Shown here piece by piece: positions 1-5,146 of a stretch of 5,146 bases of DNA. Numbering within the stretch: the stretch's first letter is position 1; each line of letters opens with the position of its first letter. Origin of the DNA: Nitriliruptoraceae bacterium (GTDB lineage Bacteria; Actinomycetota; Nitriliruptoria; Nitriliruptorales; Nitriliruptoraceae). The stretch covers positions 1 to 5,146 of the forward strand of contig SLQK01000153.1 of the NCBI GenBank assembly GCA_007131525.1, written 5' to 3'. The translations under genes were made by a program, and so were the position numbers. The notes under the pieces are model-generated. The model was not told the origin of the DNA and ran no database searches. It was given only the letters and a program-made list of their open reading frames with translations.

Positions 1-21
1 GGACCCCGGACCTCGGACCTC
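1..21. repeat. Three tandem heptamers downstream of topA
   Basis: Bases 1-21 read as GGACCCC, GGACCTC, GGACCTC, so three 7-bp units with one mismatch, continuing into GG at 22-23. The array lies 12 bp beyond the topA stop codon and may extend past the window edge. It has no dyad symmetry of its own, so it is not a recognisable terminator. Confidence 0.5.
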
Positions 22-32
22 GGCCGCTGGGC

Positions 33-2633
33 CTACGACCCCTTCGCCGTGGACCGCTTGCCGGTCGACTTCCGACCCTTCGTCGTCCTGGTGGCCTTCT
101 TGCCCGACGCCCGCTTCCGGCCCGAGGCCTTCTTGGCCGGTGGGTCCTGGGTGCCGGTGTAGGTCATCGGGATCGGCTCCGGGACCTCCTCGGTCTCCAG
201 GGGCTCGCCGCCGAGCTCGGGGTCGAAGGCCTCGACGCCCTCCACGACCGTCCACGTCGCCACCGAGGGAACCTCGAAGTCCTCGAGCGCGAACACGTGG
301 TTGCGCTCGGGGTGGGTGCAGACCGCGACCGGTTCACGACGGTTCCTCGGCGGTGGCCGCAGTGGCGCACCGCACTCGGGACAGGGGGTCGCGATGGGCA
401 GCGACCACACGGCGAACTCGTCCTTCGGGTAGCCGGTCGAGCCGACGAAGGGCTTGCCGTACCGCGACGTGCGCCGCTCGAGGTAGCTGCCCTCGGGGTC
501 GGTGGGCGACCGGAAGGGCACCACCTCACCGTCGGCGTCGGTGTACATCAGCCGGTGCTGGACGTTGCGGATGCCCTTGCACGTCGGGTAGTCGACGCAG
601 CCGTAGAAGGTCCCGAACCGACCCGTCCGCGCCACCATCGGCGAGCGGCACTCCGGGCAGCGCACCCGTTCGTCCGGCTCGGGCTCGGGTTCGGGCTCAC
701 CGACCGAGCCGTCCTCCTCGAGGGGCAGGGTGCCGTCGCAGTCCGGCCAGCGACTGCAGGAGGCGAACCACTGCTTCGACTTGCCCGAGAAGACGCGCTC
801 CATCGGCGCCCCGCACTCGGGGCAGTCGGCCGGGTGGTACAGCGGCAGACGCGGACGCTCGGGTTTGCGCTCGCGGACCCACTCGTCCACCTCGTCGAGG
901 AACCGGCGCACGGTGACCGACCAGTCCTCGTCGCCAGCGGCGATGTCGTCGAGGGTGTCCTCCATGCGGGAGGTGAAGCCGATGTCGACGATCTCGTGGA
1001 AGTGGGCCGTGAGGAAGGAGACGACCACCTCGCCGAGGGGGGTGGCGAAGAACCGGCGAGCCTCCTTGCGGACGTACTCGCGGCTCTCGAGGGTGGAGAT
1101 GATCGAGGCGTAGGTGGACGGGCGCCCGATGCCCTCCTCCTCGAGCCGCTCGACCAGGGTCCGCTCGGAGTACCTCGGTGGTGGGGTGGTCTCGTGCTGC
1201 TCGGGGTCGAGCGCCGCGAGCCACAGCGGCTGCCCCTCGTCGAGCTGGGGCAGGGACTCCGTGACCTCGTCGGCGCCCTCATCCTCGTCCCGCACGGCGC
1301 GGTAGGCGCGGAGGAAGCCGTCGAAGCGCTCGACCTGCCCGGTGACCCGGAAGGTCAGCGCCTCGTCGCCGGTCCCGGCGACCACATCTGCCGACACCCG
1401 GTCGAACACTGCGGCGGCCATCTGGGTGGCGACGGTGCGCTTCCAGATCAGCTCGTACAGCTTCGCCTGCTCCGGCTTGAGGTAGCGGCGCACCTTGTCC
1501 GGCGTGCGGGCGATCGAGGTGGGCCGAATCGCCTCGTGGGCCTCCTGGGCACCCTTCGCCTTCGATGCGAACCGGCGGCTCTGCTCGATGCCGTACCGCT
1601 CGCCGTAGACCGAGCGGACGTGGCTGTGGATCTCCTTGAGGACCTGGTCGGACAGATGCAGCGAATCCGTCCGCATGTAGGTGATCAGCCCCACCTGCTC
1701 GCCGCCGAGGTTGATGCCCTCGTACAGCTGCTGGGCCACGGCCATGGTCTGGCGGGCGCTGAACCCGTACTTGGACGCCTCGCCCTGCAGGGTGGAGGTC
1801 TTGAAGGGCGGCTTCGGCTGGCGCTTGGCTTCGGTCCGGCGGACCTCGGCGACCCGGTAGTCGAGCCCGCGGGCGCGCTCGGCGATGGCCGTGGCCTCGG
1901 CCTCGGTGCGCACCACCCGCAGTCCCGCCCGCTGGGCGTCGCTCCTGTCCTCGAGGTCCTTGGGCGTCACCACCCGCTGCTCGCCCACCGCGAACAGCTT
2001 CGCCTCGATCTCCGGGCTGCCACCGTCGCTGCGGGCGAACAGGGCCGGGAAGCTCCAGTACTCCTCCGGGACGAAGGCGCGGATCTCCTCCTCCCGGTCC
2101 ACGATCATCCTGAGCGCCACCGACTGCACCCGGCCGGCGGAGATGCCCGAGGCCACCGCCCGCCAGAGCACCGGGGAGATGCGGTAGCCGACGATGCGAT
2201 CCACCGCGCGACGGGCCTGCTGGGCGTCGACCAGGGCCGTGTTCAGACGCCGAGGTGACGCGAAGGCCTCCCGGATCGCGGTCTCGGTGATCTCGTCGAA
2301 GGTCACGCGCTTGGTGTCGTCGAGGTCGAGGTCGAGCACCTCGGCGATGTGCCAGGCGATCGCCTCACCCTCCCGGTCGAGGTCCGGGGCGAGCCAGACG
2401 CTGGTCGCGTCCTTGGCGGCCTTCCGGAGGGCGGCCACGTGCTTCTTGGAACCCTCGGGGATCTCGTAGACGAGTTCCGCGTCGCCGGCGTCGGTGAACT
2501 CGATCGCGAAGTCGGAGCGTGGGAGGTCGCGGATGTGGCCGTAGGAGGCCAGGACCTTGTAGCCCGAGCCGAGGTAGCGCTCGATGGTCTTGGCCTTGGC
2601 GGGTGACTCGACGATGACGAGGTTGTCTGCCAC
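33..2633 (-). CDS. topA: DNA topoisomerase I (type IA), complete
   Basis: This protein relaxes negatively supercoiled DNA by cutting one strand, passing the other through and resealing, with Mg2+ as cofactor and no ATP. Seen in the 866-aa product: Toprim domain at about residues 4-115, with VIVESPAKAKTI (catalytic E9) and the acidic triad D84/D86/E88 in LAPDLDREGE; SAGRVQSVAL at 165-174; catalytic Y319 and R321 in LITYMRTDS; HEAIRPT at 366-372; GIGRPSTYASII at 501-512. The C-terminus has C4 zinc ribbons at 604-632 (C604, C607, C626, C632) and 659-685 (C659, C662, C679, C685), a degenerate third from 751, and a basic tail at 831-866. The GTG start at 2633 places ADNLVIVESPAK at the N-terminus, as in the family, with AGGAAGG 12 nt upstream. 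The frame stays open upstream to 3116, but that stretch is low-complexity Pro/Arg/Gly and resembles no topoisomerase. All catalytic residues are present, so the enzyme should be active. The cytosolic nucleoid location is inferred from the family. Confidence 0.97.
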   Translation of the reverse strand: MADNLVIVESPAKAKTIERYLGSGYKVLASYGHIRDLPRSDFAIEFTDAGDAELVYEIPEGSKKHVAALRKAAKDATSVWLAPDLDREGEAIAWHIAEVLDLDLDDTKRVTFDEITETAIREAFASPRRLNTALVDAQQARRAVDRIVGYRISPVLWRAVASGISAGRVQSVALRMIVDREEEIRAFVPEEYWSFPALFARSDGGSPEIEAKLFAVGEQRVVTPKDLEDRSDAQRAGLRVVRTEAEATAIAERARGLDYRVAEVRRTEAKRQPKPPFKTSTLQGEASKYGFSARQTMAVAQQLYEGINLGGEQVGLITYMRTDSLHLSDQVLKEIHSHVRSVYGERYGIEQSRRFASKAKGAQEAHEAIRPTSIARTPDKVRRYLKPEQAKLYELIWKRTVATQMAAAVFDRVSADVVAGTGDEALTFRVTGQVERFDGFLRAYRAVRDEDEGADEVTESLPQLDEGQPLWLAALDPEQHETTPPPRYSERTLVERLEEEGIGRPSTYASIISTLESREYVRKEARRFFATPLGEVVVSFLTAHFHEIVDIGFTSRMEDTLDDIAAGDEDWSVTVRRFLDEVDEWVRERKPERPRLPLYHPADCPECGAPMERVFSGKSKQWFASCSRWPDCDGTLPLEEDGSVGEPEPEPEPDERVRCPECRSPMVARTGRFGTFYGCVDYPTCKGIRNVQHRLMYTDADGEVVPFRSPTDPEGSYLERRTSRYGKPFVGSTGYPKDEFAVWSLPIATPCPECGAPLRPPPRNRREPVAVCTHPERNHVFALEDFEVPSVATWTVVEGVEAFDPELGGEPLETEEVPEPIPMTYTGTQDPPAKKASGRKRASGKKATRTTKGRKSTGKRSTAKGS
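36..143 (-). other. Lys/Arg-rich C-terminal tail of TopA
   Basis: The last 36 residues (831-866) contain nine Lys and five Arg, interspersed with Ala, Ser, Thr and Gly, and no acidic residue. This is an unstructured DNA-binding tail of the kind found at the end of actinobacterial TopA proteins, where basic tails raise processivity. The function here is inferred from composition only. Confidence 0.8.
297..383 (-). other. Degenerate third zinc ribbon of TopA
   Basis: Residues 751-779 begin with CPECGAPL, the same opening as the first ribbon (CPECGAPM), and continue to C772, H774 and H779, followed by VFAL. The second CxnC pair of the complete ribbons is not conserved: only one cysteine remains, with histidines nearby. 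It may bind Zn through C3H or have lost the metal while keeping the fold, as is known for some ribbons of E. coli TopA. Confidence 0.6.
579..824 (-). other. Two C4 zinc ribbons in the TopA C-terminus
   Basis: Residues 604-632 and 659-685 of TopA each show the CxxC-n-C-x5-C spacing of topoisomerase zinc ribbons (first C604/C607 with C626/C632; second C659/C662 with C679/C685). In the family these ribbons bind single-stranded DNA and, in E. coli, RNA polymerase. A short linker of alternating Glu-Pro separates the two. All eight cysteines are present, so Zn binding is expected for both. Confidence 0.9.
675..698 (-). repeat. (Glu-Pro)4 linker encoded by an imperfect 6-nt tandem repeat
   Basis: Residues 646-653 of TopA read EPEPEPEP, encoded by four copies of a 6-nt unit that differ by single bases. 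It lies between the two complete zinc ribbons and probably acts as a stiff, acidic spacer. Simple tandem repeats of this kind can change copy number, so the linker length may vary between strains. Confidence 0.75.
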
Positions 2634-2645
2634 TGGTGGGGAGGC

Positions 2646-2652
2646 CCTTCCT
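2646..2652 (-). promoter_or_regulatory. Ribosome binding site of topA
   Basis: On the minus strand, AGGAAGG lies 12 nt before the GTG start codon at 2633. The spacing is long compared with the usual 5-9 nt, but no better purine-rich site lies closer. It supports GTG 2633 over the frame's upstream extension. Confidence 0.6.
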
Positions 2653-2658
2653 GGAGTG

Positions 2659-2682
2659 AGCGCCCGGGATCCAGCGGGCGCT
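2659..2682 (-). promoter_or_regulatory. Leader hairpin just upstream of the topA ribosome binding site
   Basis: Arms AGCGCCCG (2659-2666) and CGGGCGCT (2675-2682) are perfectly complementary over 8 bp around an 8-nt loop. If transcription starts near 2687, this stem forms almost at the 5' end of the topA mRNA, about 6 nt before the AGGAAGG site. The loop can also pair (CTGGA at 2651-2655 with TCCAG at 2670-2674), and that alternative is incompatible with the main stem. A role in mRNA stability or translation control is inference. Confidence 0.5.
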
Positions 2683-2693
2683 GAGTTGCGCGG

Positions 2694-2722
2694 AAGGTGA
2701 GGCCACGGCGCCCATCTGTCAA
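2694..2722 (-). promoter_or_regulatory. Candidate sigma-70-type promoter of topA
   Basis: On the minus strand, a perfect TTGACA -35 hexamer (2722-2717) is followed after exactly 17 bp by CACCTT (2699-2694). The -10 hexamer keeps the conserved A at position 2 and T at position 6 but has C at position 1, so it is weak. Transcription would begin near 2687, giving a leader of about 54 nt before the GTG. Perfect -35 boxes are rare in DNA this G+C-rich, which is the main support. Confidence 0.55.
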
Positions 2723-2767
2723 TCCCGGAGGGTCCTGCGACGTCGAGGTGGAGGCGCCCGATCGCGA

Positions 2768-2791
2768 CGGGGTCCCCGAAGGGGGACCCCG
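2768..2791. repeat. Perfect 10-bp inverted repeat with GAAG loop
   Basis: CGGGGTCCCC (2768-2777) and GGGGACCCCG (2782-2791) form an uninterrupted 10-bp stem around a 4-nt loop (GAAG on the plus strand). It lies about 45 bp upstream of the topA -35 box and about 400 bp upstream of hppA. No T-tract follows on either strand. It could be a U-less terminator blocking transcription between the divergent genes, a structured 5' leader element, or a protein-binding site; the sequence does not decide. Confidence 0.7.
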
Positions 2792-2893
2792 CTGACGACA
2801 GCCGGCCAGCGCGCGACCCGCACGGACTGTGGTCGTGGCGCACGCCCCGGGATGGCCGGCGGGAACGCGGTCGCGCTAGGCTCGGTAACGGTA

Positions 2894-2922
2894 GGCGAGC
2901 CGTGGCGGCCCACGGTCTCGCC
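2894..2922. repeat. 12-bp inverted repeat with one bulge
   Basis: GGCGAGCCGTGG (2894-2905) pairs with CCACGG plus CTCGCC (2910-2922) across a CGGC loop, with a single unpaired T at 2916. It overlaps a second, weaker inverted repeat (GGCTCG 2879-2884 with CGAGCC 2896-2901), so two mutually exclusive pairings share bases 2896-2901. There is no adjacent T-run. The two pairings could represent alternative leader structures, but this may also be chance in very G+C-rich DNA. Confidence 0.6.
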
Positions 2923-2969
2923 GTCTCGCATGCAAGGGGCGTGACCGGTCCCCCACGGGGTCGACCTCC

Positions 2970-2979
2970 GGAGCGCTCC
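2970..2979. repeat. Perfect 10-bp palindrome GGAGCGCTCC
   Basis: This self-complementary decamer has no spacer, so it would suit a dimeric DNA-binding protein better than an RNA hairpin. It lies about 220 bp upstream of hppA. No regulator can be named from it. Confidence 0.35.
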
Positions 2980-3153
2980 CCCTGCAGCGGTCCCGACGGA
3001 GTCCTGGGGCCCTGCCGGGAGCGAGACCCCCCGACGTCGACCACCAGCCCGCGGCGCGGCACCGCGCTGTGACCAGCTTCCCAGTACCCGACCAGACCAG
3101 GCCCGCGCGACGACACGGCTTCCGCCGCGCGCGACGGCCCGCTCCCCGGCGCA

Positions 3154-3166
3154 GGGAGGACCTCCC
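3154..3166 (+). repeat. Palindrome GGGAGGACCTCCC upstream of hppA
   Basis: Six-base arms meet around a single central A, about 30 bp before the hppA start codon. In RNA it could fold as a 5-bp stem with a 3-nt loop. The left arm looks like a Shine-Dalgarno sequence but is too far from the start to serve hppA. It may be an operator or a leader hairpin in the hppA mRNA. Confidence 0.4.
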
Positions 3167-3181
3167 CCGGCCGGAACGACC

Positions 3182-3189
3182 GAAAGGGA
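3182..3189 (+). promoter_or_regulatory. Ribosome binding site of hppA
   Basis: GAAAGGGA ends 7 nt before the GTG at 3197. It matches the anti-Shine-Dalgarno sequence only in part but is well spaced, and it supports this start codon. No in-frame ATG or GTG was found in the roughly 50 bases just upstream. Confidence 0.65.
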
Positions 3190-3196
3190 CGTCCCC

Positions 3197-5146
3197 GTGG
3201 AACTGATCCCCTACCTCGCGATCCTCGCGAGCTTCGCAGCGCTCGCCCTCGCGGCCTACTACGCGAAGGTGGTGAACGCCGCCGACCCCGGCAACGAGGT
3301 GATGCAGGACATCGCCGCGAGCATCCGGGACGGCGCCATGGCGTTCCTGCGTCGCGAGTACCGCGCGATCGCCGTCTTCGTGCTGGCCCTGACCGTGGTG
3401 GTGTTCATCGCGCTACCCACCCTGCGCCCCTGGGGCTCCATCGGTGTGGTGATGGGAGCGGTGTTCTCCGGGATCGCCGGGTTCGTCGGCATGAGGATCG
3501 CGACCGCCGCCAACGTGCGCACGGCCCAGGCCGCCCGTGGGGGTGCTGGCCAGGCCCTGCCGCTCGCCTACCGGGGCGGTGCGGTCATGGGCTTCACGGT
3601 GGCGGGTCTCGGGCTGCTGGGCATCTCGCTGGCCTACCTGCTGTTCGTCCAGATCCTGCGGGTCGACGACGCCTTCCAGGTGGTGGCCACCTTCGGGCTC
3701 GGTGGCTCCTCGATCGCGCTGTTCGCGCGTATCGGTGGCGGGATCTACACCAAGGCCGCCGACGTCGGCGCCGACCTCGTCGGTAAGGTCGAGGCCGGCA
3801 TCCCCGAGGACGACCCCCGCAACCCGGCGACCATCGCCGACAACGTCGGCGACAACGTCGGTGACGTGGCCGGGATGGGCGCCGACCTGTTCGAGTCCTA
3901 CGCCGGCTCGATCGTGGCGCCGATGGTGCTGGCGGCCCTGCTGTTCGGTGGGGTGGACTTCGCGACCAAGAACGTGGCCGACGACTTCACCGCCCTCCAG
4001 CAGACGACCTTCCTGTTCCCACTCCTGGTCGGTGCGGTGGGCATGCTCGCCTCGATCATCGGTTCCTTCCTGGTGCGTGGCCGCAAGGGCAAGTCGCTGT
4101 CGAGCCAGCTGCACTTCGGGACCAACGTCGCCATGGTGATCACCGCAGTTGCGGGTGTCGCCGGTGCCGCCTGGATGTTCAGTGGCGTCGAGGAGGTCGC
4201 CGACGGCCGTGCCTACCTCCTCGGTGTCCCGATCGTGCTCGGCCTCATCGTCGGCTACGCCATCGGCTTCGCCTCCGAGTACTACACCTCCGACCACTAC
4301 CCGCCCGTGAAGAAGCTCGCGAAGCAGGCCGAGACGGGCCACGCCACGGTGATCATCGCCGGCATCGCCGAGGGCATGATCTCCACCGCAGCCGCGGTCG
4401 CCCTGATCGTGGGCGCGATCGGCGGCTCCTACTGGGTGGGCCTGCTCGCCCTGCCCGACCTCGGGATCGATGGCGGGCTCTACGCGGCCGCGCTGGCGGC
4501 GATCGGCATGCTCGCCACCACCGGTGCGGTCGTGGCGGTGGACGCCTACGGCCCGATCTCGGACAACGCCGGTGGCATCGCCGAGATGGCCCACCTGCCG
4601 CCGGAGGTCCGCGAGGTCACCGACTCGCTGGACTCGCTGGGCAACACCACCGCTGCGGTGGCCAAGGGCTTCGCGATCGGCTCCGCGGCGCTGACCGCGC
4701 TCGCGCTGTTCCGCGCCTTCACCGCCGCGGTCGACATCTCCGTGATCGACCTGACCGCGGTCGACGTCATCATCGGGCTGTTCCTCGGTGGTGTCGTCAC
4801 CTTCGCCTTCGCGGCCCTGACCATGAAGTCGGTGGGGCGCGCCGCCCAGGACATGATCCTCGAGGTGCGCCGCCAGTTCGCCGAGATCCCCGGCCTGCGC
4901 GAGGGCAAGGAGGGCGTGAAGGCGGAGTACGCGAAGTGCGTGGACATCTCCACCAAGGCCAGCTTGCGCGAGATGATCCTGCCCGGCTCGCTCGCCATCG
5001 TGCTGCCGCTGCTGGTCGGGCTGTTCATCTCCGAGGAGGCCCTCGGTGGACTGCTCGCCGGCGCTCTGGTCACCGGCTTCCTGCTCGCCATCTTCATGGC
5101 GAACGCCGGTGGCGCCTGGGACAACGCGAAGAAGTACATCGAGGCC
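3197..5146 (+). CDS. hppA: Membrane-bound ion-translocating pyrophosphatase, 3' end missing
   Basis: This integral membrane enzyme splits pyrophosphate into two phosphates and uses the energy to pump H+ or Na+ out of the cytoplasm. The visible 650 residues hold the family signatures: GAMAFLRREY at 46-55; GGGIYTKAADVGADLVGKVE at 180-199; the Asp-rich Mg-PPi site DNVGDNVGDVAGMGADLFES at 215-234; EYYTSDHYPPVK at 361-372; DAYGPISDNAGGIAEM at 449-464; GNTTAAVAKGFAIGSAAL at 482-499; and NAGGAWDNAKKYIEA at 636-650. About 15 hydrophobic segments are visible, starting with 3-25 and ending near 618-637. The family has 16, so the last helix and roughly 50 residues probably lie beyond the window. The GTG start puts the first helix right at the N-terminus, as expected. 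G482-NTTAA carries Ala486, where K+-independent pumps have Lys, so K+ dependence is predicted. E233 occupies the TM6 gate position. The transported ion cannot be assigned with certainty. Confidence 0.96.
   Translation, partial: MELIPYLAILASFAALALAAYYAKVVNAADPGNEVMQDIAASIRDGAMAFLRREYRAIAVFVLALTVVVFIALPTLRPWGSIGVVMGAVFSGIAGFVGMRIATAANVRTAQAARGGAGQALPLAYRGGAVMGFTVAGLGLLGISLAYLLFVQILRVDDAFQVVATFGLGGSSIALFARIGGGIYTKAADVGADLVGKVEAGIPEDDPRNPATIADNVGDNVGDVAGMGADLFESYAGSIVAPMVLAALLFGGVDFATKNVADDFTALQQTTFLFPLLVGAVGMLASIIGSFLVRGRKGKSLSSQLHFGTNVAMVITAVAGVAGAAWMFSGVEEVADGRAYLLGVPIVLGLIVGYAIGFASEYYTSDHYPPVKKLAKQAETGHATVIIAGIAEGMISTAAAVALIVGAIGGSYWVGLLALPDLGIDGGLYAAALAAIGMLATTGAVVAVDAYGPISDNAGGIAEMAHLPPEVREVTDSLDSLGNTTAAVAKGFAIGSAALTALALFRAFTAAVDISVIDLTAVDVIIGLFLGGVVTFAFAALTMKSVGRAAQDMILEVRRQFAEIPGLREGKEGVKAEYAKCVDISTKASLREMILPGSLAIVLPLLVGLFISEEALGGLLAGALVTGFLLAIFMANAGGAWDNAKKYIEA

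Larger units (their letters stand above)
2634..3196. other. Divergent intergenic region between topA and hppA
   Basis: This 563-bp stretch separates two genes transcribed away from each other, so it must hold promoters for both. No convincing gene lies in it: the reading frames that cross it are low-complexity Arg/Pro/Gly translations typical of random high-GC DNA. No tRNA T-loop or other known RNA signature is visible. It contains a good topA promoter candidate near its left end, three strong inverted repeats (2659-2682, 2768-2791, 2894-2922), the perfect palindrome GGAGCGCTCC at 2970-2979, and two copies of the palindrome CGACGTCG (2738-2745 and 3032-3039). A promoter for hppA could not be assigned with confidence. 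Confidence 0.8.

Noticed and set aside
297..2258. 653-aa plus-strand open frame opposite topA
   Set aside because: It is an antisense shadow of a conserved gene, caused by third-position G/C bias. The translation shows no domain.
2877..2882. TAGGCT as a -10 box for an hppA promoter
   Set aside because: The hexamer resembles actinobacterial -10 boxes, but no -35-like hexamer lies 16-19 bp upstream, and it is over 300 bp from the gene.
2719..2931. 70-aa minus-strand frame in the intergenic region
   Set aside because: It has Arg/Pro-rich random composition, no ribosome binding site that I can see, and overlaps the topA -35 box and both strong hairpins.
2634..3116. 161-codon N-terminal extension of the topA frame
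   Set aside because: It is Pro/Arg/Gly-rich with no family similarity, contains the promoter candidate and hairpins, and TopA proteins begin right before NLVIVESPAKAK. The GTG at 2633 has a purine-rich ribosome binding site.
2634..3196. tRNA, small structured RNA class or riboswitch
   Set aside because: No T-loop, CCA-type acceptor pairing or known riboswitch core was recognised. The hairpins alone do not identify an RNA gene.
3537..4139. 200-aa plus-strand frame inside hppA
   Set aside because: It is an out-of-frame reading of hppA, rich in Ser/Arg/Pro. The conserved motifs are all in the frame starting at 3197.
3413..4594. 393-aa minus-strand open frame opposite hppA
   Set aside because: It is His/Asp/Gly-rich low-complexity sequence antisense to highly conserved pyrophosphatase motifs.
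1..5146. Mobile element, CRISPR array, toxin-antitoxin or defence system
   Set aside because: There are no transposase, integrase or Cas motifs, no regularly spaced long repeats, and no composition change; both genes are housekeeping genes.

Overview
This window is uniformly G+C-rich, with strong G/C bias at third codon positions. It holds two divergently transcribed housekeeping genes separated by a 563-bp non-coding region. The base composition, GTG start codons and style of both proteins suggest a high-GC actinobacterium. The topoisomerase carries cysteine zinc ribbons, which the classical Streptomyces/Mycobacterium enzymes lack, so a deeper actinobacterial class or another high-GC lineage is plausible. 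The sequence alone does not settle the taxon.

Layout: bases 1-32 are the sequence just downstream of topA, with a short heptamer repeat. Bases 33-2633 (minus strand) encode a complete DNA topoisomerase I (topA, 866 aa). It has an N-terminal Toprim domain, the type IA core with catalytic Tyr319, two complete C4 zinc ribbons, a degenerate third ribbon and a Lys/Arg-rich tail. Bases 2634-3196 are the divergent intergenic region. It contains a topA promoter candidate with a perfect TTGACA -35 box, a leader hairpin next to the topA ribosome binding site, two further strong hairpins and several short palindromes. Bases 3197-5146 (plus strand) encode most of a membrane-bound ion-pumping pyrophosphatase (hppA, 650 aa visible), cut off by the window end just before its last helix.

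The two proteins do not share a pathway. TopA relaxes negative supercoils behind polymerases. HppA hydrolyses pyrophosphate released by biosynthesis, including nucleic-acid synthesis, and stores the energy as an ion gradient. I recall that the two genes also lie near each other in Streptomyces, so the neighbourhood may be ancestral. I see no mobile element, CRISPR array, tRNA or rRNA, and no clear novel system. The points most worth a second look are the GNTTAA signature of the pyrophosphatase, which predicts a K+-dependent pump, the composite TopA C-terminus, and the hairpin-rich intergenic region.
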